64,000 bases of DNA from JALJPB01 sp963933115 (GCA_963933115.1 CAWVSL010000004.1:1-64000); one strand, 5' to 3'. Positions 25,942 through 35,125 are shown, counted from the first letter of the stretch. Program-made: numbers and translations. Notes: generated by a model from the letters alone, not told the origin.

Positions 25942-27003
25942 ATGTTAAAAAACAAACACAAAGACAAATCAAGAAAAACAGTAATTGGCATCACTTTATT
26001 GATTGTGATGCTCAGCACTTCTTTATTTGTTAATGCTGTTCAATCGACTGAAGCAGGCTTTGAGCAATATATTAAAACACTGAAAGTTGAAGCGTTAGCA
26101 CAAGGATTTCAACAATCATTAATAGAGTCAAGTTTTGCTAATGTTGAATTTCATCAACGTGCGGTTAACGCGGATAGGAGTCAACCTGAAACAGTTGAAA
26201 CCCTAGACACCTATTTACCTAAACGTGTACCCGACTGGAAGGTTAATAAAGCGCGTGCGTTGTATAAAAAACATCAGCTATTGTTAACTCAAATAGGTGA
26301 AAAATATAGCGTGCAACCAAGGTTTATTGTTGCATTATGGGGCTTAGAAACTAACTTTGGACGCATTATGGGCAATTATAATGTTATCTCAGCTCTGTCT
26401 ACTATGGCCTATGAAGGGCGTCGAGAAGCTTTTTTTAAAAAACAGCTATGGGCTGCTTTAACTATTTTAGAGCAAGGTCATATCAACGTTGATCAGATGA
26501 AAGGTTCTTGGGCTGGCGCTATGGGGCAAAATCAATTTATGCCAACCTCTTTTAATGCTTATGCTGTCGATAGTGATGGTGATGGTAAAAAGGATATTTG
26601 GGCTAATCAAGCTGATGTCTTTTCTTCAATGGCTAATTATTTACAAAAAGAAGGTTGGGATAATGAAATTACTTGGGGGCGTCAAGTAAAGTTACCTGCC
26701 AATTTTGATATCTCATTGGCGATACCTAAAAATACTGGTAGTAGAAAGAAATGGCTAAAGGCTTGGAGAAAAAGAGAGAAAACACTGTCACAATGGCAAG
26801 CATTAGGTATTCGCCGGAGTGATGGTACTGACTTACCTAAAGTAGACATTCAAGCAGCACTTATTTTTCCTGATGACGAAAATGGCCGTGTCTACCTTGC
26901 TTATGATAATTATAAAAGCTTAATGCATTGGAATTTGTCGTACTATTTTGTTAGCTCTGTTGGTCATTTATCAGATCGCATTAAATTTCCACCCATACAA
27001 TAA
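25942..27003 (+). CDS. Lytic murein transglycosylase, MltB family
   Basis: A periplasmic peptidoglycan-cleaving enzyme. A signal peptide is visible (KKNKHKDKSRKT-type basic start, then VIGITLLIVMLSTSLFVNAV). The catalytic glutamate sits in FIVALWGLETNFGRIMGNYNVISALSTMAYEGRREAFF, followed by GSWAGAMGQNQFMPTSFNAYAVDSDGDGKKDIWANQADVFSSMANYLQKEGW, both typical of SLT family 3. I chose ATG at 25942 (353 residues) because GAGG lies 8 bases upstream; 21 further codons are open. No lipobox is seen, unlike MltB itself. Confidence 0.9.
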   Translation: MLKNKHKDKSRKTVIGITLLIVMLSTSLFVNAVQSTEAGFEQYIKTLKVEALAQGFQQSLIESSFANVEFHQRAVNADRSQPETVETLDTYLPKRVPDWKVNKARALYKKHQLLLTQIGEKYSVQPRFIVALWGLETNFGRIMGNYNVISALSTMAYEGRREAFFKKQLWAALTILEQGHINVDQMKGSWAGAMGQNQFMPTSFNAYAVDSDGDGKKDIWANQADVFSSMANYLQKEGWDNEITWGRQVKLPANFDISLAIPKNTGSRKKWLKAWRKREKTLSQWQALGIRRSDGTDLPKVDIQAALIFPDDENGRVYLAYDNYKSLMHWNLSYYFVSSVGHLSDRIKFPPIQ

Positions 27004-27038
27004 TTATTAATTTATTGAATAGAGTTTATACAAATAAA

Positions 27039-27557
27039 ATGAATGATAACAACTTAATAAAACCTTTTTGGCAAACAAAAACATTACAAGAGATGAACCG
27101 TAACGAGTGGGAGTCATTATGTGATGGTTGTGCAAAATGTTGTTTAAATAAATTTATAGATGATGATAACACTGACGAAGAAACTGAGTTGAAACCAACC
27201 AATTATATTAATGAAGGCGAGCAGGTCTTGTATTCTAACATTGCGTGTTTTTTACTGAATGATAAATCTTGTCAATGTACTCAATATGAAGAACGGACAA
27301 CGTTAGTACCAGATTGTGTTCAGCTGACTCAAGACAACCTTGATGACATATTTTTTATGCCAACAAGTTGTACTTATCGACGCTTGCAAGAAGGAAGAGG
27401 TATTCCATCTTGGCATCCATTACTTCATAACGGTAAAAAATCTGCCATGCACAAAGCGGGTATGTCAGTTCGTGGAAAAATAGTGAAAGATAATCAAGTC
27501 AGTATTGAAAAACTGGAAGATTATATTGTGAGTTGGCCGTTGAACGATCTTGATTAA
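27039..27557 (+). CDS. ycgN: YcgN family cysteine-cluster protein
   Basis: A 172-residue protein of the UPF0260/YcgN family. The conserved core is PFWQTKTLQEMNRNEWESLCDGCAKCCLNKFIDDD, then NIACFLLNDKSCQCTQYEERTTLVPDCVQLT and SCTYRRLQEGRGIPSWHPLL; the cysteines probably bind metal. Function is unknown. ATG at 27039 matches the family start; TTG at 27015 would add eight residues. It carries an extra acidic insert (TDEETELKPTNYINEGEQ) compared with E. coli. Confidence 0.9.
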   Translation: MNDNNLIKPFWQTKTLQEMNRNEWESLCDGCAKCCLNKFIDDDNTDEETELKPTNYINEGEQVLYSNIACFLLNDKSCQCTQYEERTTLVPDCVQLTQDNLDDIFFMPTSCTYRRLQEGRGIPSWHPLLHNGKKSAMHKAGMSVRGKIVKDNQVSIEKLEDYIVSWPLNDLD

Positions 27558-27598
27558 TTGCTCAGTTGCTCACCATCCTTAAATAAATTGATGGCAAT

Positions 27599-28463
27599 AT
27601 GGAAACTCACTAACAAAGTCTATTGCAATTACATGTGGCTGTTTTACTATTCGGTGGAACCGCTTTATTTGCCAAACTGATCGATTTACCTGCACTAGAT
27701 ATTACGGTCTACCGAAGTTTGGTAGCGGCAATAGTACTATGTATATTACTTATCTCTCGTAAAAAACCATTAAAATTAAACAGTGTTAAAGATTATATAA
27801 TTGCCTTACTGTTAGGGGTTTTAATGGGGTGGCATTGGGTTACCTATTTTAGTGGAATGCAGCTAGCAGGCATTACTATAGAGTTGTTTAGCTATCCCGT
27901 AATTACTGTACTTTTAAAACCATTATTTTACAAATCCCAACCTCAATTTAAAAATGTCATCAGTGGTTTAGTGGTTGTGTTTAGTATCTATTTATTGATT
28001 CCAGAGGCTAGCTTAGGTAATCAAGTGACTTTAGGGGGAGTCGTTGAAATTATTTCAGCATTCCTTTTTTCTTTAAGAAATATTATTCATAAAAAATATT
28101 TTACTCAGTACTCTGGTCGACAAACCATGATTTACCAAGCACTTATCGCCAGTGTCATTTTATGTGTTTTTGTAGAGGTACCGCCGACGCAAGTTTATTT
28201 AAATGATTGGTGGCTAATATTGTTGGTAGGTGTGTTTTTTTACTGCCTTATCACATTCTCTTTTTACTGCTAGTTTACGTAACCTTTAAGCAACAACGGT
28301 AGGCTTAATATCCTGCTTACAAGTATTCTATGGTAGTGTCTTTGCTTTTGCGGTATTAGCAGAACAGGCTGCATTAACAACTATTTTAGGTGGTGCTTTA
28401 GTTGTGAGTGCTGCTTTTTTTGAAACTTGGTCAGTCAGAAAAAAACAAAGCCATAACATTTAA
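27599..28463 (+). pseudogene. Broken EamA/DMT-family permease
   Basis: A drug/metabolite transporter family permease. The intact part from 27623 (MQLHVAVLLFGGTALFAKLI) runs for 216 codons with about eight membrane segments. At 28235-28241 a run of seven T residues shifts the frame: removing one T restores GVFFTALSHSLFTASLRNL. Directly after, an in-frame TAA (28287-28289) interrupts the restored frame at LRNL*ATTVGLISC, and the rest (LQVFYGSVFAFAVLAEQAALTTILGGALVVSAAFFETWSVRKK) continues to 28463. Near the start, ATG at 27599 is followed by TAA at 27611, possibly a third lesion. Two or three independent lesions argue for a real pseudogene, not a sequencing error. Confidence 0.85.
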
Positions 28464-28683
28464 ATAAAATCACATAACAATCAGAAAGTGGTTTTTTTAA
28501 TTAACTCATTGATTTTGATGTTTATATTTTAGATGGCACCCCCTTTAAACCTGCCTTATTAATATGGGTATATCCAATATTTATAAATGAAATGACATTC
28601 TCTGTGTATAAATCATTCCAATAGTGGTAAAACATTAATCTATTAAGAAAACTCTGAACTATCATCTACTTTGAAGGTATCTT

Positions 28684-30222
28684 ATGATTATTGGTGTACC
28701 CAAGGAATCCCTAGCTGGTGAAAATCGTGTTGCGGGCTCTCCAACCTCTGTTAGTGCATTACTTAAACTCGGTTTTAATATTCAAATCCAAAAGGGTGCG
28801 GGTGTAAAAGCCAGTTTTACCGATGAAGACTATATTTCAGCTGACGCTGAAATTGTGACTAAGAAGAAATGTTGGCAAGCTGATATTATCTATAAAGTTA
28901 ATTCGCCTACCCTTGATGAAATTACTTTAATGAAAGAAGGCGCATATCTCGTCAGTTTTATTGCCCCGGCTCAAAGTCCGGATATTCTTGAAGCGCTTCG
29001 TGTTAAATCTATCACGACTTTAGCCATGGAGATGGTTCCAAGAATGACGAGGTCTCAGTCTATTGATGCACTTAGTTCAATGGGAAATATTGCCGGGTAT
29101 CGAGCTGTTATTGAAGCAGTACATCACTTTGGTCGTTTTTTAACCGGACAAATAACCGCTGCTGGAAAAATGCCACCGGCTAAAGTTATGATTATTGGTG
29201 CAGGTGTTGCAGGTCTTGCCGCTATTGGAACTGCAGGTAGTTTAGGCGCTATTGTTCGTGCCTTTGATACTCGACCTGAGGTTAAAGAGCAGATTGAGAG
29301 TATGGGCGCTGAATTTTTGGAGCTCGATTATGAAGAGCCTGAAGATACGGGCTCTGGTGATGGTTATGCCAAAGAGATGAGTAAAGCGTTTATTGATGCT
29401 GAAATGGCACTTTTTGCTGAACAAGCCAAAGATGTTGATATTATTATTACCACAGCAATGATCCCCGGAAAACCTGCCCCTAAATTGATCACCGAGGCCA
29501 TGGTCCATTCAATGAAAACAGGTTCAATTATTGTTGATCTTGCTGCTGCCGGCGGTGGTAACTGTGAATTAACGGTTGCCAATAAGATATCAGATATTAA
29601 TGGCGTGAAAATCATTGGTTATACCGATCTTGTTTCTAGGTTACCTAATCAAGCGTCTCAACTTTATTCTAATAACCTTGCGAACTTAGCTAAGTTATTA
29701 TGTAAAGAAAAAGATGGGGCTTTTGTCATTGACTTTAACGATCAAGTTATTAGAAATATGACTGTGGTTAAAAAAGACGAAATCACTTTTCCACCACCAC
29801 CGATTCAAGTGAGTGCAGCGCCACCTAAACCGGCAACAACAACTACGTCAATAACTGAGCCTACCGAAGATAAAGCACAGAATAATAATAAAAAACATTT
29901 GGCCGTAGGCATTGGTTTAGGATTTTTTGCTTGGATTGCTAGCGTAGCGCCGACAGATTTTCTAACACACTTTACCGTTTTTACCCTTGCTTGTATTATT
30001 GGTTACAATGTCGTCTGGAATGTAAGCCATTCGCTTCATACGCCCTTAATGAGTGTCACTAATGCTATCTCTGGGATTATCATTGTTGGTGCTCTCTTGC
30101 AGATCGGACAAGATAATATTGTCGTTCAAATATTGGCAACTATAGCGGTGTTAATTGCTACCATTAATATTGTTGGTGGCTTTAAAGTGACTAGTCGTAT
30201 GTTAAAAATGTTTAGAAGATAA
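28684..30222 (+). CDS. pntA: NAD(P) transhydrogenase alpha subunit
   Basis: PntA is the NAD(H)-binding subunit of the proton-pumping transhydrogenase, which makes NADPH from NADH at the inner membrane. It begins MIIGVPKESLAGENRVAGSP, has the NAD site VMIIGAGVAGLAAIGTAGSLGAIVRAFDTRPEVKEQIESMGAEF and the RQD-like loop region, then a Pro/Thr-rich linker (about 375-405) and four membrane segments at the C-terminus. The 512 residues match E. coli (510). AAGG lies before ATG, and pntB follows after 10 bases. Confidence 0.97.
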   Translation: MIIGVPKESLAGENRVAGSPTSVSALLKLGFNIQIQKGAGVKASFTDEDYISADAEIVTKKKCWQADIIYKVNSPTLDEITLMKEGAYLVSFIAPAQSPDILEALRVKSITTLAMEMVPRMTRSQSIDALSSMGNIAGYRAVIEAVHHFGRFLTGQITAAGKMPPAKVMIIGAGVAGLAAIGTAGSLGAIVRAFDTRPEVKEQIESMGAEFLELDYEEPEDTGSGDGYAKEMSKAFIDAEMALFAEQAKDVDIIITTAMIPGKPAPKLITEAMVHSMKTGSIIVDLAAAGGGNCELTVANKISDINGVKIIGYTDLVSRLPNQASQLYSNNLANLAKLLCKEKDGAFVIDFNDQVIRNMTVVKKDEITFPPPPIQVSAAPPKPATTTTSITEPTEDKAQNNNKKHLAVGIGLGFFAWIASVAPTDFLTHFTVFTLACIIGYNVVWNVSHSLHTPLMSVTNAISGIIIVGALLQIGQDNIVVQILATIAVLIATINIVGGFKVTSRMLKMFRR

Positions 30223-30232
30223 GGAATTAACG

Positions 30233-31618
30233 ATGGAATTTTCAGCAGGATTAATCACCGCGGCTTATTTGTTAGCTGCCTTGTTATTTATTTTTAGTTT
30301 GTCAGGTTTAAGTAAGCAAGAAACTGCAGAGACTGGTAATTTATACGGCATGATAGGTATGTCTATTGCGCTTATTGCCACATTGGCAGACCCCAGAGTA
30401 TCTAATGTTATCGTTATTTTTGTTACTATGGCTATTGGTGCAGGTATTGGTCTGCGATTAGCAAACAAAGTTGAAATGACACAAATGCCTGAGTTAGTTG
30501 CTATATTACACAGTTTTGTTGGCTTAGCGGCAGTTTTGGTTGGCTTCAATAGTTATTTTGATATGAATAATCATGTGTTAACAGCAATCGCTACGAATAT
30601 TCATTTAACTGAAGTATTTCTAGGGGTGTTTATTGGCGCTGTGACCTTTACTGGCTCTATTGTTGCTTTTGCTAAACTTAGAGGGCTGATTAGCTCGAGC
30701 GCTTTAATGCTGCCACATCGTCATAAAATGAACCTAGCCGCAGGACTTATCTCTTTTGTCTTAATGGTTATTTTTGTACAAAATGGAGGGACTGATCAGC
30801 CTTTATTTTTAATGACATTTATTGCCCTTATATTTGGTTGGCATTTGGTTGCTTCAATTGGTGGTGCCGATATGCCAGTGGTTGTTTCTATGCTCAACTC
30901 CTATTCAGGTTGGGCAGCTGCGGCCGCCGGTTTTATGCTTAATAATGACCTATTAATCATTACTGGAGCACTAGTTGGCTCTTCAGGAGCTATATTATCC
31001 TATATTATGTGTAAAGCGATGAATCGTTCTTTCATCAGTGTTATTGCCGGTGGTTTCGGTACCGATGTTGTTATTGACGAAGACAAAGATTATGGTGAGC
31101 ACTTAGAAATTAATGCTGAAGCGGTTGCTGACCTACTTCGTAATGCTAGATCAGTTATCATCACTCCAGGTTATGGTATGGCAGTCGCGCAGGCACAATA
31201 TCCTGTTTATGAAATGACACGTGCCTTAAAAGACAAAGGTATAGATGTAAAGTTTGCTATTCATCCCGTTGCCGGACGACTGCCTGGGCATATGAATGTA
31301 TTGCTAGCAGAGGCTAAAGTTCCTTACGATATTGTTTACAGTATGGATGAGATTAATGATGACTTCGCTAAAACTGATGTGGTATTGGTCATTGGGGCGA
31401 ACGATACGGTAAACCCTGCTGCGGCTGAAGACCCGACAAGCCCAATAGCAGGTATGCCAGTATTAGAAGTATGGCATGCTAAAGAGGTCATTGTTTTCAA
31501 ACGGTCGATGAACACAGGTTACGCAGGTGTTCAAAATCCATTATTTTTTAAAGAAAATACTCAAATGCTCTTTGGTGATGCAAAAGACTCTGTCGAACAT
31601 ATATTTAAAGCGTTATAA
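30233..31618 (+). CDS. pntB: NAD(P) transhydrogenase beta subunit
   Basis: PntB supplies the proton channel domain and the NADP(H)-binding domain. About eight or nine membrane segments cover residues 1-260, including LVAILHSFVGLAAVLVGF and the AAAGFMLNNDLLIITGALVGSSGAILSYIMCKAMNRS region. Domain III has VIITPGYGMAVAQAQYPVYEM, HPVAGRLPGHMNVLLAEA and GANDTVNPAA. The 461 residues match E. coli (462). It is the second gene of pntAB and a terminator follows. Confidence 0.97.
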   Translation: MEFSAGLITAAYLLAALLFIFSLSGLSKQETAETGNLYGMIGMSIALIATLADPRVSNVIVIFVTMAIGAGIGLRLANKVEMTQMPELVAILHSFVGLAAVLVGFNSYFDMNNHVLTAIATNIHLTEVFLGVFIGAVTFTGSIVAFAKLRGLISSSALMLPHRHKMNLAAGLISFVLMVIFVQNGGTDQPLFLMTFIALIFGWHLVASIGGADMPVVVSMLNSYSGWAAAAAGFMLNNDLLIITGALVGSSGAILSYIMCKAMNRSFISVIAGGFGTDVVIDEDKDYGEHLEINAEAVADLLRNARSVIITPGYGMAVAQAQYPVYEMTRALKDKGIDVKFAIHPVAGRLPGHMNVLLAEAKVPYDIVYSMDEINDDFAKTDVVLVIGANDTVNPAAAEDPTSPIAGMPVLEVWHAKEVIVFKRSMNTGYAGVQNPLFFKENTQMLFGDAKDSVEHIFKAL

Positions 31619-31637
31619 AGCTTATTAACGCTTCTTT

Positions 31638-31673
31638 AAACCACCTTTATTAGACTTTAGGTGGTTTATTTTT
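31638..31673 (+). terminator. Terminator of pntAB
   Basis: AAACCACCT (31638-31646) pairs with AGGTGGTTT (31659-31667), followed by ATTTTTA. A second 10-bp inverted repeat, TCCAAGGGTA/TACCCTTGGA (31675-31684 with 31699-31708), follows at once and has no T-run. Confidence 0.8.
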
Positions 31674-31674
31674 A

Positions 31675-31708
31675 TCCAAGGGTAATAGCGACTAATTCTA
31701 CCCTTGGA
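31675..31708. repeat. 10-bp inverted repeat after pntAB terminator
   Basis: TCCAAGGGTA (31675-31684) and TACCCTTGGA (31699-31708) are exact complements around a 14-base loop. It lies between the pntAB terminator and the start of the acyltransferase gene at 31768, so it could be a protein-binding site or a leader hairpin. Confidence 0.55.
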
Positions 31709-31767
31709 ACTGTAGTCTAAATAATAACGCCGTGGTATAATTTCAATCATTATACAACCCTATACTT

Positions 31768-32670
31768 ATGACCAGTAAACTAGATATGACTAAGAAAAAT
31801 ATCGAATCGCTTAACATTCGTGAAAAAACAATTTTTGATGGTTTTTTGACCAAATACTTTTTAAAATCCATTTTTTATATCTGGTTTAAATTGGCTGGCT
31901 GGAAAGTGACCATGTCAAGCCCTGAAGGTGCTGGAGTTGCTATTGCTGCGCCTCATACTTCCAACTGGGATTTTGTTTATGCATTGGGTGCCGCCATATT
32001 ACAGGATGTAAAAATATACTTTTCGATAAAAGACAGCTGGTGCAGAATACCGCTTATAGGCCGATGGATTATGTGGTTGGGAGCAATTCCAATTGACCGC
32101 TCATCAAAGGGTATTGGACAAGTTAATCTAATTAAAAACTTCATTAATACTCATAAAACAGCAAGAGTTTATTTTTTATTCACACCTGAAGGCACTCGAG
32201 GTAAGGTAGCTAAATGGAAAACTGGCTTTTATCATGTTGCACAAGGTTGTGGGATCCCCATCTTTTTAGCAAAAGTGGATTACCTCAAAAAAGAGTCAGG
32301 TGTTTTTCATTCTTTTCATGTGACGGGTAATAAAGACAATGATATTAATGCAATTCAAGCCTCTTATAAAACCGTTCGTGGTAGATTCCCTAAAAAGCAA
32401 TTTCCATTGTATAGCGGACCCATGCCTAAAATTACCGATACTGAAGCGGCAGTAATAAAAGCCTTGTATTCATTTAAAGGTGTTGCGACGAAAGTAGAAA
32501 TAACGACTAAGGCTAAGTTAGGTGAATTGTCTACGGCAATGTTAGACTTTCTAGTAGAAAAGGGCTTGTTAGAACAAAGTAGTGATAAAAACCCAATACC
32601 AACCTACCGTTTAACGTTTGCAGGTAAAGGCTGTCTTTTACATCTATACCCGAGCCTGATGACGAAATAA
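31768..32670 (+). CDS. PlsC-like acyltransferase with C-terminal winged-helix-like extension
   Basis: A 300-residue protein of the lysophospholipid acyltransferase superfamily. The HX4D motif is replaced by its known variant in IAAPHTSNWDFVYALGA (H-x4-D), followed by IPLIGRWIMWLGAIPIDRSS and the substrate site FTPEGTRGKVAKWKTGFYHVAQGCGIPIFLAKVDY. From about residue 225 it carries EAAVIKALYSFKGVATKVEITTKAKLGELSTAMLDFLVEKGLLEQ, which looks like a winged-helix fold and is not part of PlsC. The acyl donor and acceptor are unknown. It stands alone. Confidence 0.75.
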   Translation: MTSKLDMTKKNIESLNIREKTIFDGFLTKYFLKSIFYIWFKLAGWKVTMSSPEGAGVAIAAPHTSNWDFVYALGAAILQDVKIYFSIKDSWCRIPLIGRWIMWLGAIPIDRSSKGIGQVNLIKNFINTHKTARVYFLFTPEGTRGKVAKWKTGFYHVAQGCGIPIFLAKVDYLKKESGVFHSFHVTGNKDNDINAIQASYKTVRGRFPKKQFPLYSGPMPKITDTEAAVIKALYSFKGVATKVEITTKAKLGELSTAMLDFLVEKGLLEQSSDKNPIPTYRLTFAGKGCLLHLYPSLMTK

Positions 32671-32895
32671 AGAATAGATTGATGTAATATTAGCTGACAA
32701 TTACTTTATTTTCATCTGAACGATGCTTATTGTTAAATTCATTAACGCTAAGCTACTTTAATAGACAATGTTAACAGTATTGCTGTTAGTGACCCTTAGG
32801 TAGGGAAGTTAGCAAGTTAATCGGTAAAAGTCGCCTTTTGAATAGTTCGGCTTATTATCATGTTTATTGTGTTTACAGCTCAATATTGAGTAATG

Positions 32896-33576
32896 CTAAT
32901 CACTAATTTTTTCATTGTTCTTCTTGAGGTCTAAGTTAGCTGACTCTTCAAGGATTTTCCTTAACACTTCAATACCAAATAAACTGGCCGGTAAACCCGT
33001 TTCACCACCAACAGGCTTTAGTACCATTTTTGTGCTATTTTCAGTAATACTTTTATTTAAAGAAGTGTCGACTAGAGAGACAATTTGACTGTTCATCAGT
33101 GTTATTTCTTCACTATTGATAAAAACCTCTGACTTTTGTCTTTTTCTGTCCCTAATCAAGGCAATTTTACTATTAAGCAGCTGATATAACTCTTCAAAAT
33201 TAGTGACTTTTATCTTGTTATTATTACTCATTGACTCTATATAAAACTTACTGCCATTAAGCTCTATGCCATTAATGTTAATAACCTTTGCATTCAGACT
33301 TTTAGGATCAAATTTAAAAATTAAGCGCTCAATTGTTAAAGTATACTTTTCTTGATACTCACTCGGATTATATAATTTTAGGCCATAAATTTCACCCACA
33401 CCTTTTTTTAAGTCGATTTTAACTTTATCAATATCTACTTTCTGTTCAGTATAATACTCACCAACTTGGACAATACGAGCTTGTATATTGACATTTAATT
33501 CACTGTTGGCTAAATACCAAAGTGTGCCACCAAAAAACAAGAGTAAACTAAGGGCGAGAATGGCTAATTTATTCAT
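32896..33576 (-). CDS. AsmA-like periplasmic protein of unknown function
   Basis: I do not recognise an exact family. The 226 residues have an N-terminal membrane anchor (LAILALSLLLFFGGTLWYLA, residues 4-23) and a periplasmic part of alternating strands (KVDIDKVKIDLKKGVGEIYGLKLYNPSEY, TLTIERLIFKFDPKSLNAKVININGIELNGSKFYIE) that resembles AsmA/DUF748 repeats involved in lipid transfer. A polar C-terminal helix follows. It lies after pheA on the same strand but beyond the pheA terminator, so it is probably expressed separately. Confidence 0.6.
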   Translation of the reverse strand: MNKLAILALSLLLFFGGTLWYLANSELNVNIQARIVQVGEYYTEQKVDIDKVKIDLKKGVGEIYGLKLYNPSEYQEKYTLTIERLIFKFDPKSLNAKVININGIELNGSKFYIESMSNNNKIKVTNFEELYQLLNSKIALIRDRKRQKSEVFINSEEITLMNSQIVSLVDTSLNKSITENSTKMVLKPVGGETGLPASLFGIEVLRKILEESANLDLKKNNEKISD

Positions 33577-33730
33577 TAATACTCCGTTGGTTGTTTGAAT
33601 AAGTATTATTAAAAGTCAGACTCAAAATAAACAGCGTTGTAATGACTAGTATCTTTACATCAAGGTAATTGCATTGGTCAATTAGCATGATTTTGGCTTG
33701 TTATTCCTGATTCTTTATTTAATGAGATAC

Positions 33731-33760
33731 AAAAAGATGGCAAGCACTTTAGCTTGCCAT
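33731..33760 (-). terminator. Terminator of pheA
   Basis: On the minus strand ATGGCAAGC (33760-33752) pairs with GCTTGCCAT (33745-33737), followed by CTTTTTG. It lies 18 bases beyond the pheA stop. Confidence 0.85.
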
Positions 33761-33778
33761 TTAATGATGTATTGTAGC

Positions 33779-34957
33779 TTAAACGATGGCACTACTTGGC
33801 ACACTCGTTGGATTTATATGTTCTATTGGATAACAGCCGAGGACTTTAATAAAATTCGTCAAACTTGTGATCTCATTAATAGCTTCTTGCAAGGCTAGCG
33901 ACTTTAAGTTGGCTTCTACATCAATATAAAACATCTCTTCCCAAGGACGGCCCTGAATAGGGCGAGACTCAAGTTTGCACATATTGATGCCTTTGTTTTT
34001 TAAAACCACTAAACATTCGACTAAAGCCCCTGCTTTTTGTCCTGTGGCGATCACTAATGCTGTTTTAGCTGGAATTTGTTCAGCAACTTCAACGGGCTTA
34101 CGGGCAACAAGAATAAAACGGCTATGGTTTTCTAATTGATTGGCAATTGACTTCTCTAGTGCATGAAGGTTATAAAGTTGTCCACCTTCTTCACTACCGA
34201 TTACTGCAACACTTGGGTCTTGCAGTTGAAGCGCTTTGGCCATAGCGTCGGCGGTACTGTCACAATAGACAATGTTAATATCTCGCTGTCGGTCTAAAAA
34301 ATTACTACACTGGGTGAAAGGTTGGCCATGAGCATAAATGGTTTTAATATCTTTTAAGTTGGTATTAACAGCGGTTAGCAAACAATGTTCAATGGGTTGG
34401 GTGATTTCACCAACAATGGAAAGGTTAGTATGCTGTAAAACATCATAAACTTCATTAATACTACCTGAACTGGTATTTTCAATCGGTAACATCCCGTAAT
34501 CAGCATTACCTGACTCTACCTCTTTCATGATATCACGGAAATTTTGACAGCCGTGTTCTATAATTTTTTCTGCACGGCGTGAAAAATAACGGTGACTGGC
34601 CAAGTAGCTATAGGATCCTTTATGACCTAAAAAGGCGACACTAACTGTTGGTGTTTGAATCTCTGGGTTAGCAAGTGTTTGTAAATAAGCTTGTTGATTG
34701 AGGACCGAGTCTTCAATAATACTTTGAAAAATACTAGTGACATAATGTGCATCTAAACCAAGTTCTTTACCTTGATTAATCAAACGGATTAATAAAGCTT
34801 GTTCCCGTTGTTGATCTCTTACTGGGCGGACAAGATGGGCTTTGCTTTTAGCAACATTTAAGGTGAGCGAACGACGTTGAGAAAATAACTCAAGCAACTG
34901 ATTATCAAGTGAGGTTATTTTTTCTCTTATTTTATCTAAATCTAAATCTTCGTTCAC
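33779..34957 (-). CDS. pheA: Bifunctional chorismate mutase / prephenate dehydratase (P-protein)
   Basis: PheA converts chorismate via prephenate to phenylpyruvate for phenylalanine synthesis. The chorismate mutase domain covers residues 1-95 (LDKIREKITSLDNQLLELFSQRRSLTLNVAKSK). The dehydratase domain follows (VAFLGHKGSYSYLASHRYF, PIENTSSGSINEVYDVL, the catalytic-type CDSTADAM) and the ACT regulatory domain carries GALVECLVVLKNKGINMCKLESRPIQGRPWEEMFYIDVEA. The start is GTG at 34957 with AGGA 7 bases upstream. The 392 residues match E. coli (386). It sits behind a Phe-rich leader and terminator. Confidence 0.96.
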   Translation of the reverse strand: MNEDLDLDKIREKITSLDNQLLELFSQRRSLTLNVAKSKAHLVRPVRDQQREQALLIRLINQGKELGLDAHYVTSIFQSIIEDSVLNQQAYLQTLANPEIQTPTVSVAFLGHKGSYSYLASHRYFSRRAEKIIEHGCQNFRDIMKEVESGNADYGMLPIENTSSGSINEVYDVLQHTNLSIVGEITQPIEHCLLTAVNTNLKDIKTIYAHGQPFTQCSNFLDRQRDINIVYCDSTADAMAKALQLQDPSVAVIGSEEGGQLYNLHALEKSIANQLENHSRFILVARKPVEVAEQIPAKTALVIATGQKAGALVECLVVLKNKGINMCKLESRPIQGRPWEEMFYIDVEANLKSLALQEAINEITSLTNFIKVLGCYPIEHINPTSVPSSAIV

Positions 34958-35013
34958 AGTTTGATCCTATTGAGTTAATAACATGGCATAACAGCTCATT
35001 TCCATCGTCGACA

Positions 35014-35040
35014 TAAAAAAACCTCCTTATGGGGAGGTTT
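35014..35040 (-). terminator. pheA leader terminator (attenuator)
   Basis: On the minus strand AAACCTCC (35040-35033) pairs with GGAGGTTT (35026-35019), followed by seven T residues in all. It lies between the leader peptide and pheA, so it should reduce read-through when phenylalanine is plentiful. Confidence 0.85.
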
Positions 35041-35041
35041 A

Positions 35042-35125
35042 TCATCGTTTAAGTTTCTTAAGATAGTTATACCTTAGGCTGGTCTTGCCGGCGAAGGTAA
35101 AAAAGAAACCAAAGATAATGATCAT
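35042..35125 (-). CDS. pheL: Probable pheA leader peptide
   Basis: A 27-codon frame beginning MIIIFGFFFTFAGKTS and ending LKKLKR. Five of codons 5-11 are Phe, and FFFTF also occurs in E. coli PheL (FFFAFFFTFP). It ends one base before the 5' arm of the pheA terminator. This supports phenylalanine-dependent attenuation. The leader is longer than that of E. coli (15 residues), with two Tyr codons at 19 and 21. No clear ribosome binding site lies before this ATG, and it is in frame within a longer 69-codon open stretch that starts at 35251. Confidence 0.8.
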   Translation of the reverse strand: MIIIFGFFFTFAGKTSLRYNYLKKLKR

